Assembly (NCBI RefSeq): GCF_001894825.1
Contig: NZ_BCWY01000005.1
Location: 175,766-239,765, forward strand
Reading direction: 5' to 3'
From: Rhodococcus jostii NBRC 16295
Lineage (GTDB): Bacteria > Actinomycetota > Actinomycetes > Mycobacteriales > Mycobacteriaceae
DNA: 64,000 nucleotides
A model generated the notes under the pieces. That model ran no database searches and was not told the origin of the DNA. It saw nothing but the letters and a program-made list of their open reading frames with translations. Made by a program: the position numbers and the translations under genes. This document shows positions 53,135-62,022 of this stretch, in pieces; within the stretch, counting starts at the first letter, position 1; each line of letters begins with the position of its first letter.

Positions 53135-53496
53135 GAGAACAGCATCGTGGCAACGGCGAGCACGGCGATGACGCCGACCCCGACGCAGAGAACGGGAACG
53201 AGAGCGGGGCGTGGGAGCGGGCGAGTGCGGCGCATCGCCGATTGCACGGTGCGCCAGTGCTGGTATGCCCCGACCGCCAGGACGAACGCGAGCGCGACGC
53301 AGGCCGTCCCCAGTGCGAGGTGAGCGAACTCGATACGTGACGACTCGACGAGTTCGTGTACGGCGACCCCGCCCGCGAGCAACCCCAGCGACGTCCGGAT
53401 CCACGCCAGGAAGGTGCGTTCGTTCGCGAGCGTGAACCGGTAGTCGGGTTCGGTGTCGGCGGCCGACTCCGGTACCTCGGATTCCGTCGCCGTCAC
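53131..53496 (-). CDS. DUF202 (YidH-type) small membrane protein
   Basis: A 121-residue protein with an acidic N-terminal tail, the DUF202 signature FTLANERTFLAWIRTSLGLL and three transmembrane segments. GTG at 53496 overlaps the TetR stop (GTGA). It and the next gene are probably a two-component membrane unit under that TetR. Confidence 0.78.
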   Translation of the reverse strand: MTATESEVPESAADTEPDYRFTLANERTFLAWIRTSLGLLAGGVAVHELVESSRIEFAHLALGTACVALAFVLAVGAYQHWRTVQSAMRRTRPLPRPALVPVLCVGVGVIAVLAVATMLFS

Positions 53497-54116
53497 GGGA
53501 CGGAGACCCGGGCCGTGGACGGGGCTTCGAGGACGGCGACGCACGTGTCGACGAGGTCGGACACGATCGCTTCCGTCTGCCCCTCGGTGCGCTCGTGCTT
53601 CTCCCAACGTGCGAGGGTGACGAGGCTGAGATTGATGATGCTGACGACACGCCAGCCCGCCACGTCGTGCGGAGCCCTCGCCAGACCGACGATGAGGTCG
53701 CGCACCCGGCGGAAACTCTCGGCGCTGAGGTGCTTCTGGACGAACTCGGCGAGCGCGGGGTCGTTCGTGACCTGAACGAGGAACCGTGCGTACATGCTGT
53801 CGGGCCGGCCGAGGGTAGCGGCGGCCAGTGGGCGGATGAGCGCCTCGATCGCCTGCCGGGCGGTGGGTGGTGTCCCGAGTGCGGTGAGGTCGTTCAGCAG
53901 TGCCTGCCTGCGCTCGTTGACCGGCGACATCCTCGCCTCGACGACGGCGTCGATCAGACCCTCGCGCGATCCGAAGTGGTATTTGGCGGCGGACTTGTTC
54001 GCCTGCCCGGCAGCGTCCTGCACGTCCTTGAGCGTCAACGCCGTCATTCCGCGTTCCGCGACGATGCGTTCCGCGGCGTCGATCATTGCCTGACGTGAAT
54101 TCTTGGCCACACCCAC
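53493..54116 (-). CDS. TetR-family transcriptional regulator
   Basis: A 207-residue TetR with HTH about residues 25-50 (LTLKDVQDAAGQANKSAAKYHF). Translationally coupled to two DUF202 membrane proteins, so it likely controls their expression and its own. Divergent from the tandem-TetR gene at 54207 across 90 bp. Confidence 0.85.
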   Translation of the reverse strand: MGVAKNSRQAMIDAAERIVAERGMTALTLKDVQDAAGQANKSAAKYHFGSREGLIDAVVEARMSPVNERRQALLNDLTALGTPPTARQAIEALIRPLAAATLGRPDSMYARFLVQVTNDPALAEFVQKHLSAESFRRVRDLIVGLARAPHDVAGWRVVSIINLSLVTLARWEKHERTEGQTEAIVSDLVDTCVAVLEAPSTARVSVP

Positions 54117-54206
54117 GAGGTTAAGGCCGTGTCCTTATTTGTGTCAACGTGCGGTGCGTCTAGCCTCTTAGTCGACGTTTACATTATTCGTGGCGAAGAG
54201 GTGCAC

Positions 54207-55358
54207 ATGTCCAGCCCGAAGGTTGCGGTCCGTCGTCGGCCGAAGGATCGCAAGGAGCAGATCCTCGAGGCGGCGCGCACGCTGATCGTCGAACGGGGGT
54301 ATCGGAACGTCTCGATGGCGCAGATCGCGGAGGAGGTCGGGATCACCGCCGGCGCGCTGTATCGGCACTTCTCGAACAAGGCGGTGCTGCTCGGTGCGGT
54401 GATCGGCTCGAGTTTCGACGACGTCACCCCCGCGGTCGTCGCCGACGAGTCCCTCGCGGACGTCGTGGCGGAAAGCTGCACGTACATCGTGGGGCGCCGG
54501 GATGTGGGGGCCTTGTGGTGGCGCGAGGCGCGCAACCTGCCGGAGGAGATGCGCGACGAACTCCGGGACCGCCTGCGGGCGATCAACCGGCGGCATGCCG
54601 ATCTTATCCGGTGTCAACGACCGGACCTGGAGGAATCGAGCGCCGAGGTGCTTGCGTGGGGAGTGCAGTCGATCCTCGCGTCCCCCGGATTCCACTCGTC
54701 CAAGCTTCCGCTGCCGGAGTTCGCGGCCCTGCTGACGCAGGCGTGTCTGGCGGTGTGCGCCGCCGAGGTGTCGCCGCCGCGCCCGATGCCGGAGCGCCGC
54801 CCGTCCCGCCTGATGCCGGTGTCCAAGCGGGAGGCCTTGCTCGGGCACGCCGTCGAGCTGTTCGGCGAAAACGGATACGAAGCAACCGGTTTGGATGAGA
54901 TCGGCGCCTCGGCCGGGGTCACCGGCCCCAATCTGTACAGCTACTTCGAGAGCAAGGCAGACATCCTCCAGGCGGCTATCGAACGCGGGACGAGCGCCCT
55001 CTGGCTGCTGCTGCATTCGGTGTTGCGGGAGAACGATGATCCGCGCCGCGCGCTGGTGGCTCTGGTCGGCGGCTACGTCCGGTTGACGGTGGACAAGACG
55101 ATCCTCACCTCGCTGCTTCTGGCCGAACAGGCCTCGCTGACGGACGTCGTACGCGCCCGTCAGCGTGAATATGTCGCGGAGTGGACGGCTCTGCTCCGGG
55201 CGAGCCGGCCGCGCCTGGACGAGACGTCGGCGCGGATCCTCGTGCACACGGCCCTGGGGCTGATCCACGTCATGCCGCGGATCGAACATCTGCAGGCCAA
55301 TGCGTCCTTCTCGGTCGATCTCACCGCGATGGCCACCGCGGTGCTGCTCTCCGACTGA
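54207..55358 (+). CDS. Regulator with two tandem TetR domains (B)
   Basis: A 383-residue protein with two TetR units. The first HTH reads VSMAQIAEEVGITAGALYRHF (about residues 33-53); the second reads TGLDEIGASAGVTGPNLYSYF (about 233-253). The order of the two HTH types is the reverse of regulator A. ATG at 54207 follows GAAGAGG. It lies just before the second beta-oxidation operon and probably controls it. Confidence 0.85.
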   Translation: MSSPKVAVRRRPKDRKEQILEAARTLIVERGYRNVSMAQIAEEVGITAGALYRHFSNKAVLLGAVIGSSFDDVTPAVVADESLADVVAESCTYIVGRRDVGALWWREARNLPEEMRDELRDRLRAINRRHADLIRCQRPDLEESSAEVLAWGVQSILASPGFHSSKLPLPEFAALLTQACLAVCAAEVSPPRPMPERRPSRLMPVSKREALLGHAVELFGENGYEATGLDEIGASAGVTGPNLYSYFESKADILQAAIERGTSALWLLLHSVLRENDDPRRALVALVGGYVRLTVDKTILTSLLLAEQASLTDVVRARQREYVAEWTALLRASRPRLDETSARILVHTALGLIHVMPRIEHLQANASFSVDLTAMATAVLLSD

Positions 55359-55399
55359 CGTCGGCAGCGGACCGATCGGGAATCCCCCTTCCCAAAGAA

Positions 55400-55429
55400 G
55401 TGAATATTGGTTAAGGTGATGCCAATCAC
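55400..55429. promoter_or_regulatory. Inverted repeat before the second beta-oxidation operon
   Basis: GTGAATATTGG and CCAATCAC facing each other over 11 bp, 21-50 bp before the thiolase start. Candidate operator for regulator B; shares GAATATTG with site F. Confidence 0.4.
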
Positions 55430-55449
55430 TCCGATCTGAGAGGATGGCA

Positions 55450-56643
55450 ATGACCACCGATGTTCACGTAGCCGGCGTAGGGATGATTCCCTTCACCAAG
55501 CCGGGTAAAAGTGCAAGTTATGCCGAGATGGGCGAGGCGGCCGCGCGAGCGGCGCTCTCGGATGCGGGCCTCGGCTATGCCTCTGTGCAGCAGGCGTATG
55601 TCGGCTATGTATACGGTGATTCAACTTCGGGGCAGGCGGCGCTGTACGGGCTCGGGCAGACGGGCATCCCGATCGTCAACGTCAACAACAACTGCTCGAC
55701 GGGATCGTCGGCGCTGTGGCTCGCCCGCCAGGCGGTCGCGAGCGGCACCGTCGACTGCGCCCTGGCGCTGGGCTTCGAGCAGATGGTGCCGGGCGCGCTG
55801 GGCTCGGTGTTCTCCGATCGTCCGGGCCCGATGGTGCGGTTCGAGGAGGTACGCGACGAAGTGCAGGGCCTCGACCCGCAGTCCCCGATGGCGGCGCAGT
55901 TCTTCGGTGGCGGCGGCCAGGCGTATGTGGACGAGTTCGGTATCGACCCGGCGATCTTCGCCGAGATCTCGGTGAAGGCTCGCAAGCATGCCGCGAACAA
56001 TCCCAACGCCGTGTTCCGCGACCTGGTCACGGTCGAGGAGGTGCTCGCGTCCCCGAAGATCTTCGGGCCGCTCACCCGGTTGCAGTGCTGTCCGCCCACG
56101 TGTGGTGCCGCGGCAGCCGTGGTCTGCACCCCGGAGTTCGCGAAGAAGCACGGGCTGAACGCCGACGTCGTGATCCGCGCGCAGAGCCTGACCACCGACA
56201 CCCCGAGCACGTTCGACGCCAAGGACATGCGCAAGGTCATCGGCTACGACATGGCCGCGGCCGCAGCGAACAACGTGTACGAGGCAGCGGGCATCGGCCC
56301 GGAGGACATCCGCGTCGTCGAACTCCACGACTGCTTCACCACCAACGAGTTCCTCACCTACGAGTCGCTGGGTCTCACCCCCGTCGGCACGGCGGAGAAG
56401 TTCATCCGCGACGGCGACAACACGTACGGCGGACGCGTCGTCACCAACCCGTCGGGCGGCCTGCTGTCCAAGGGGCATCCGCTGGGCGCGACCGGGCTCG
56501 CGCAGTGCGCGGAACTCGTGTGGCAACTGCGCGGCCAGGCCGGCGCCCGGCAGGTCGAGGGCGTCGAGCTGGCGCTGCAGCACAACCTCGGACTCGGCGG
56601 TGCCTGCGTCGTCACCCTGTATCAGAAGGTGGACGCGCGATGA
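55450..56643 (+). CDS. Thiolase-family lipid-transfer protein (SCP-x type)
   Basis: A 397-residue thiolase: nucleophile Cys in VNNNCSTGSSAL, ELHDCFTTNEF and GHPLGATG. SCP-x-type thiolases cleave 3-oxoacyl-CoAs with a 2-methyl branch. GAGAGG lies 6 bp before the ATG at 55450; an ATG 6 bp upstream abuts it. First gene of an eight-gene operon ending at 63122. Confidence 0.87.
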   Translation: MTTDVHVAGVGMIPFTKPGKSASYAEMGEAAARAALSDAGLGYASVQQAYVGYVYGDSTSGQAALYGLGQTGIPIVNVNNNCSTGSSALWLARQAVASGTVDCALALGFEQMVPGALGSVFSDRPGPMVRFEEVRDEVQGLDPQSPMAAQFFGGGGQAYVDEFGIDPAIFAEISVKARKHAANNPNAVFRDLVTVEEVLASPKIFGPLTRLQCCPPTCGAAAAVVCTPEFAKKHGLNADVVIRAQSLTTDTPSTFDAKDMRKVIGYDMAAAAANNVYEAAGIGPEDIRVVELHDCFTTNEFLTYESLGLTPVGTAEKFIRDGDNTYGGRVVTNPSGGLLSKGHPLGATGLAQCAELVWQLRGQAGARQVEGVELALQHNLGLGGACVVTLYQKVDAR

Positions 56644-57104
56644 GCCTCGACCGGTCCGTCGTCGGACGGCAATTCGCTTCCGTCTCGCTACTGGTCAGCC
56701 GCAGCCGGCTGCAGAATTTCGCGAAAGCCACCGGCCAACTCGACCCGGTGTACACCGACGTCGACGCCGCGAAGCAGGCCGGTCACCGCGACCTGCCGGT
56801 GCCGCCGACGTTCATGTTCGGTATCGAACTCGAGGCCCCGAACCCGTTCGCGTTCCTCGACGACCTCGGCGTGGATCTGCGCACCGTCCTGCACGGCGAG
56901 CAGCAGTTCGACTATCACCGGATGGCCCACGCCGGTGACGAACTGACCGCCACGAGCCGGATCACCGACATCTACGAGAAGAAGGGTGGACTGCTGGAGT
57001 TCCTCGTCCGGGAGACCACCGTCACCAACCAGGACGGTGCCACCGTCGCGGTGATGCGCGGCGTCACCGTCGTCCAGAACCGGCCGGGAAAGGATGCGTC
57101 ATGA
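56640..57104 (+). CDS. MaoC-like dehydratase N-terminal-type subunit
   Basis: A 154-residue hot-dog protein of the MaoC_dehydrat_N type (VPPTFMFGIEL, LHGEQQFDYHRMAHAGDEL). Paralogue of the subunit at 45895 with the same partner order. ATGA overlaps on both sides couple it to the thiolase and the catalytic hydratase. Confidence 0.85.
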   Translation: MSLDRSVVGRQFASVSLLVSRSRLQNFAKATGQLDPVYTDVDAAKQAGHRDLPVPPTFMFGIELEAPNPFAFLDDLGVDLRTVLHGEQQFDYHRMAHAGDELTATSRITDIYEKKGGLLEFLVRETTVTNQDGATVAVMRGVTVVQNRPGKDAS

Positions 57105-57511
57105 CCGCCTTCGCCCCCGAGGTCGGTGCCGACGTGCAGCCTCTGCGCATCGACCCCATCTCCCGCACCACTCTTGCCCTGTTCGCGGGCGCCTCGGGTG
57201 ACCGCAACCCGATCCACATCGACCTGGATGTCGCCAGGAGCGCCGGACTGGACGACGTGTTCGCGCACGGCATGCTGTCGATGGCCTACCTCGGCCGCCT
57301 GCTCACCGATCTCGTTCCGCAGCAGCAACTTCGCTCCTACAAGGTGCGGTTCGCGTCGATCACGCCCGTGCACGGGCAGCCCACCTGCACCGGAACCGTC
57401 ACCGCCGTCGACGAGGTGGGCGGCGAACGCCTCGCGACCGTCGAACTGACGGTCGCGCTCGCCGACGGCACCGTCACGCTGCTCGGTGACGCCGTCATCG
57501 CGCTCGACTGA
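57101..57511 (+). CDS. MaoC-like enoyl-CoA hydratase, catalytic subunit
   Basis: A 136-residue hydratase with FAGASGDRNPIHIDLDVARSAG containing the catalytic Asp and His. Expected to pair with the preceding subunit and hydrate a 2-enoyl-CoA to the 3R-hydroxy form. Confidence 0.88.
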   Translation: MTAFAPEVGADVQPLRIDPISRTTLALFAGASGDRNPIHIDLDVARSAGLDDVFAHGMLSMAYLGRLLTDLVPQQQLRSYKVRFASITPVHGQPTCTGTVTAVDEVGGERLATVELTVALADGTVTLLGDAVIALD

Positions 57512-57550
57512 CCACGAACATCTCACTCACGCAAGGACTACCGAATCATC

Positions 57551-58378
57551 ATGGGAAAGCTCGAAGGAAAGACCGCGATCGTCAGCGGATCCGGACGCGG
57601 CATCGGACGCTCCATCGCACTCACGCTCGCGCGTGAAGGCGCCAACGTCGTCGTCAACGACCTCGACGCCGCGCCTGCGCAAGCAGTGGTCGACGAGATC
57701 ACCGCGGCTGGTGGCAGCGCTGTCATCTGCGCGGGCAATGTCACCGCCCCCGACTTCGGCGAGCGTTTCGTCGGCACCGCGACCGGCGAGTTCGGTGGTC
57801 TCGACATCATCATCAACAATGCCGGCTATACCTGGGACACCGTCATCCAGAAGATGGGCGACGATCAGTGGGACGCGATCCTCGACGTCCACCTCAAGGC
57901 GCCGTTCCGGATTCTGCGCGCCGCGCAACCGGTGATCAGCAAGGCCGCCAAGGCGGAGAGGGACGCCGGCACGCCGGTGCACCGCAAGGTCGTCAACATC
58001 TCCTCGATCGCCGGCCTCTACGGCAACGCCGGTCAGGTCAACTACTCGTCCGCGAAGTCGGGGATCGTCGGCATGACCCGCACCCTCGCCAAGGAGTGGG
58101 GCCGCTACAACGTCAACGTCAACGCCGTCGCGTTCGGGTTCATCGAAACCCGGCTGACCGAGGTCGCCGCCGACGGTGACGCCACCATCGACATCGAGGG
58201 CCGCGAGATCAAGGTCGGGGTGAATCCGCACCTGCTCGCCGCGATGAAGGCGATGATTCCGCTCGGCCGCCCCGGTACCCCGGACGAGGCTGCCGGCTCG
58301 GTCGTGATGCTGACCTACCCCGAATCCGATTACGTCAGTGGCCAGATCATGGTCACCGGCGGCGGCTACGAAGGATAG
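57551..58378 (+). CDS. Short-chain dehydrogenase, 3-hydroxyacyl-CoA dehydrogenase type
   Basis: A 275-residue SDR: SGSGRGIGRSIALTLAREG, NNAGYTWD, and catalytic YSSAK. Also resembles the multifunctional-enzyme-2 dehydrogenase group. The insert AAKAERDAGTPVHRKVVNISS recurs in the paralogue at 44958 in similar form. Oxidises the hydratase product. Confidence 0.88.
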   Translation: MGKLEGKTAIVSGSGRGIGRSIALTLAREGANVVVNDLDAAPAQAVVDEITAAGGSAVICAGNVTAPDFGERFVGTATGEFGGLDIIINNAGYTWDTVIQKMGDDQWDAILDVHLKAPFRILRAAQPVISKAAKAERDAGTPVHRKVVNISSIAGLYGNAGQVNYSSAKSGIVGMTRTLAKEWGRYNVNVNAVAFGFIETRLTEVAADGDATIDIEGREIKVGVNPHLLAAMKAMIPLGRPGTPDEAAGSVVMLTYPESDYVSGQIMVTGGGYEG

Positions 58379-58388
58379 GACGACACAG

Positions 58389-59543
58389 ATGCCTTCCACC
58401 ACCTACACCTCGTCCTGGCACGATTCCGACACCATCGCTCTGGGCGAGCTTGCCGACAAGTTCTTCGCCCGAGAGGTCACCCCACACCGCGAGAAGTTCG
58501 AGCAGCAGCACCACGTCGACCGGGAGGTCTGGACCAAGGCCGGTGAGCTCGGTCTGCTGTGCTGTTCCATCCCGGAGGAATACGGCGGTGGCGGCGGTAC
58601 CATCGCCCACGACCTCGCCCTCCTCGAAGCGCAGACCCGCGCCCTGGACACCGGGTTCGGCAATATGGTCCACAGCGGGATCGTGGCGCACTACATCCTG
58701 GCCTACGGCACCGAGGAACAGCGTCACCGCTGGCTTCCGAAAATGGCGACCGGCGACATGATCGCCGCGGTCGCGATGACCGAACCCGGCGGCGGTTCGG
58801 ACCTGAAGAACATCAAGACCACCGCCTTGCGTGACGGTGACCACTACGTGATCAACGGTGCCAAGACGTTCATCTCCAACGGCGCGATGGCCGACCTCGT
58901 CGTGGTGGTCGCCAAAACCGATCCGACGGCCGGCGCGAAGGGGATCTCCCTCGTCGTGGTCGAGACCGCCGACTGCCCCGGATTCACCCGCGGGCGAATC
59001 CTCGACAAGGTCGGCCAGCCGACCGCCGACACCTCCGAACTGTCCTTCGAGGACATGCGGGTGCCCGTCTCGAACCTCCTCGGTGGCGAAGAGGGCCGCG
59101 GATTCGGCCAGCTGATGACGCAACTCGGGCAGGAGCGGCTACTGATCGGCGTCACCGCGGTGGCGACGATGGAGGTCGCCGTCGCCGAGACCGTCGCCTA
59201 CACCAAGTCGCGCAACGCCTTCGGCCAGTCCATCTTCGACTTCCAGAACACCAAGTTCGTCCTCGCGGAATGTGAGACCGTGACCCACGCCGCGCGGGTG
59301 TTCATCGATTCGTGCATCGAGCGGCACCTGGCCGGCAACCTCGACACCACGACGGCCGCGATGGCGAAGTGGTGGCTCACCGAGCAGCAGTGCCAGGTCG
59401 TCGACCGGTGTGTCCAGCTCTTCGGCGGCTACGGATACATGCGCGAATACCCCATCGCACGCATGTACGAGGACGCCCGGGTCCAGAAGATCTACGGCGG
59501 ATCCAACGAGATCATGAAAGACCTCATCGCGCGGGCCCTCTGA
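58389..59543 (+). CDS. Acyl-CoA dehydrogenase
   Basis: A 384-residue dehydrogenase with AMTEPGGGSDLKNIKTT, LFGGYGYMREYPIARMYEDARVQKIYGGSNE spread over the C-terminal third, and Glu249 in QLGQERLL as the likely base (long-chain/isovaleryl type). Start at 58389, 10 bp after the SDR gene. Confidence 0.9.
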   Translation: MPSTTYTSSWHDSDTIALGELADKFFAREVTPHREKFEQQHHVDREVWTKAGELGLLCCSIPEEYGGGGGTIAHDLALLEAQTRALDTGFGNMVHSGIVAHYILAYGTEEQRHRWLPKMATGDMIAAVAMTEPGGGSDLKNIKTTALRDGDHYVINGAKTFISNGAMADLVVVVAKTDPTAGAKGISLVVVETADCPGFTRGRILDKVGQPTADTSELSFEDMRVPVSNLLGGEEGRGFGQLMTQLGQERLLIGVTAVATMEVAVAETVAYTKSRNAFGQSIFDFQNTKFVLAECETVTHAARVFIDSCIERHLAGNLDTTTAAMAKWWLTEQQCQVVDRCVQLFGGYGYMREYPIARMYEDARVQKIYGGSNEIMKDLIARAL

Positions 59544-59615
59544 GTCCGAGGGGCCTGTCCGCTGCGACCGCCGGCAACGGTGAATCCACGACTTCGCTTC
59601 ATCTAAGGATCGAGA

Positions 59616-61136
59616 ATGTACCTCACTCAATCGCTGCACCGGAACGTGCAGCAGCGTCCCCACGCGGTGGCCACGATCTGCGGGACCCACACCGTCACGT
59701 ACGCCCAGTCCCTCGACCGGGTCAGCCGGCTGGCAGGGGCTCTGCGCAGCCACGGCGTAACCCGAGGCGACCGGGTCGCTATTCTGTCCCTCAACTCCGA
59801 CCGCTATTTCGAGACCATTCTCGCGACCGCGTGGGCCGATGCCGTCACCGTCCCCGCGAACACCCGGTGGAGTGTGAAGGAGATCGCGTACTCGCTGAAC
59901 GACGCGGAGGTGCGGCACCTCCTCCTCGACGACGTGTTCAGCTCCCTCGCGGACGAACTCCGATCCGCCTGTCCGCAATTGGACGTGGTCGTGCACTGCG
60001 GAGACGGCCCCACGCCGGCGGGGATGCTCTCGTACGAGACGTTGATCGCCGAGACGGGCGCGATTCCCGACGCACACCGGGGTGGCGGCTCGCTCGCCGG
60101 CATCTTCTACACAGGTGGCACCACCGGGTTCCCGAAGGGCGTGATGCTCAGCCACCGGAATCTGCTGACATCGGCTGCCGGCTGCGCCGCGACCGGTGCC
60201 TGGTCGCCGGAAGGCCGAGTTCTGCACGCCGCCCCGATGTTCCACCTCGCGGACCTGGGTTCGATGATCGCGCACCTTCTGCTGGGTGGCACCCACGTCA
60301 TGATCCCGGCGTTCGATCCGATTGCGACCCTCACCGCGATCGTCGAACACCGGATCTCCGACAGCCTGCTGGTCCCCACGATGATCCAGATGGTCGCCGA
60401 CCACCCGCGGCTGGCCGAGTTCGACACGTCGAGCCTGCGGAACGTCATGTACGGGGCGTCGCCGATCTCGGAGGCGTTGCTCGGCCGGGCTCGCGCGGCC
60501 TTCCCGTCCGCGTCGTTCGCCCAGGGCTACGGCATGACCGAACTGGCCCCGGTGGCAACGATTCTCGAAGACAAGCACCATGACGACCCCGTGCGTCGTC
60601 GATCCGCGGGCCGGGCGGCGCCGCACGCCCTCGTGGAAATCGTCGATCCCGACGGCAACGAGGTGCCCCGCGGCACCGTCGGCGAGATCGTCGTCAGCGG
60701 CGAGCACGTGATGCTCGCGTACTGGAACAAGCCCGCCGAAACCGCGGACGCGATCCGTGACGGGTGGATGCACACCGGTGACGGCGGTTACATGGACGAC
60801 GAGGGTTTCGTCTTCGTCGCAGACCGCATCAAGGACATGATCATCTCCGGCGGCGAGAACGTGTACTCCATCGAGGTCGAGAACGTCGTCGCGAAGCATC
60901 CGGCGGTGACCCAGTGCGCCGTGATCGCCGTGCCGGACGACCAGTGGGGCGAACGGGTGCACGCGGTCGTCAGCCTGGCCCCGGGCGCCACGCTGACGCT
61001 CGAGGAACTGCGCGAGCACAGCAAGAAAGAGATCGCCGGCTACAAGGTTCCCCGGAGCCTCGCGATCGTCGACTCGTTCCCCCTCTCCGCCGCCGGGAAG
61101 ATCCTCAAGCGCGACCTCCGCAAGCAGTACGCGTGA
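59616..61136 (+). CDS. Acyl-CoA synthetase (AMP-forming)
   Basis: A 506-residue adenylate-forming ligase: YTGGTTGFPKG at residues 165-175, QGYGMTELAP, TGDGGYMDDEGF and the C-terminal GKILKRDLR. Close paralogue of the enzyme at 37917. Supplies the second beta-oxidation set with its own activating enzyme. Confidence 0.9.
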   Translation: MYLTQSLHRNVQQRPHAVATICGTHTVTYAQSLDRVSRLAGALRSHGVTRGDRVAILSLNSDRYFETILATAWADAVTVPANTRWSVKEIAYSLNDAEVRHLLLDDVFSSLADELRSACPQLDVVVHCGDGPTPAGMLSYETLIAETGAIPDAHRGGGSLAGIFYTGGTTGFPKGVMLSHRNLLTSAAGCAATGAWSPEGRVLHAAPMFHLADLGSMIAHLLLGGTHVMIPAFDPIATLTAIVEHRISDSLLVPTMIQMVADHPRLAEFDTSSLRNVMYGASPISEALLGRARAAFPSASFAQGYGMTELAPVATILEDKHHDDPVRRRSAGRAAPHALVEIVDPDGNEVPRGTVGEIVVSGEHVMLAYWNKPAETADAIRDGWMHTGDGGYMDDEGFVFVADRIKDMIISGGENVYSIEVENVVAKHPAVTQCAVIAVPDDQWGERVHAVVSLAPGATLTLEELREHSKKEIAGYKVPRSLAIVDSFPLSAAGKILKRDLRKQYA

Positions 61137-61176
61137 GCGTTGTTCGCATACCAACGAATTCAGAAGGAACGACACC

Positions 61177-62022
61177 ATGACCGACATGTACATCCGCCGC
61201 GAAGACCCGGCGCCCGGCGTGGCACGCATCGTGCTGGCCCGGCCGGAAGCCCGCAACGCCCAGAACCCGGCACTGCTGTACCAACTCGATGCCGCACTCG
61301 CCGAGGCGACCGCGGACAACGACGTGAAGGTGATCGTCCTCGCCGCGGACGGCCCGGACTTCTCGTCCGGCCACGACCTGAAGGCCGGGTTCGACCTGCC
61401 GTGCGCCCCGGTGGCGACGATGCAGGCCGGCCTCGGCGCGGAGGGTGCTGAGGGGCATTACGCGTTCGAGTGCGAGGCCTTCCTCGGACTGTGCAAGCGG
61501 TGGCGTGACATCCCGAAGCCCACCATCGCGCAGGCGCAGGGCCGGACGATTGCCGGGGGCCTGATGCTGCTGTGGCCGATGGACATCATCGTGGCGTCGG
61601 AGGAGGCTACGTTCTCCGACCCGGTCACCGCGTTCGGCGTCAACGGTGTCGAATACTTCACCCACGCCTGGGAACTCGGCGCGCGGAAGGCGAAGGAAAT
61701 CCTCTACACCGGCCGGGCGTGGACTGCCACCGAGGCTCGCGAGGTGGGGATGGTCAATCACGTGGTCGATGCCGCGGTGCTGGAGGACTTCACCACCCGG
61801 CTCGCCGTCACCATCGCCGCACGCCCCGAGTTCGGGCTGCGGCTCGCGAAGGAGAGCGTCAACCGGAGTCTGGACGCCCAGGGACAGTCGACCGCGATGG
61901 ATTCGGCCATCGCCCTCCACAACCTGGGCCACGCCAACAATCTCGCCCGGTACGGGCAGATCCTGAACCCGAACGGCGCCGACGTCATCCGCGCCGCCGC
62001 CCGGAACGTGCCCGTCTCGTGA
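61177..62022 (+). CDS. Crotonase-fold protein lacking both canonical catalytic Glu
   Basis: A 281-residue crotonase homologue. The oxyanion segment [10 protein letters not shown] is present, but the two hydratase Glu positions are Met ([11 protein letters not shown]) and Val (FSDPVTAFG) by alignment. It may catalyse a different crotonase-fold reaction (isomerisation, C-C cleavage or thioester hydrolysis). Coupled to the racemase by GTGA. Confidence 0.8.
   Translation: MTDMYIRREDPAPGVARIVLARPEARNAQNPALLYQLDAALAEATADNDVKVIVLAADGPDFSSGHDLKAGFDLPCAPVATMQAGLGAEGAEGHYAFECEAFLGLCKRWRDIPKPTIAQAQGRTIAGGLMLLWPMDIIVASEEATFSDPVTAFGVNGVEYFTHAWELGARKAKEILYTGRAWTATEAREVGMVNHVVDAAVLEDFTTRLAVTIAARPEFGLRLAKESVNRSLDAQGQSTAMDSAIALHNLGHANNLARYGQILNPNGADVIRAAARNVPVS

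Noticed and set aside
59139..61319. Long open frame on the minus strand (over 700 codons) opposite the acyl-CoA dehydrogenase and synthetase
   Set aside because: It is the antisense shadow expected in very GC-rich coding DNA; its translation is Arg/Gly/Val-rich without domains, while the plus strand holds two clear enzymes.
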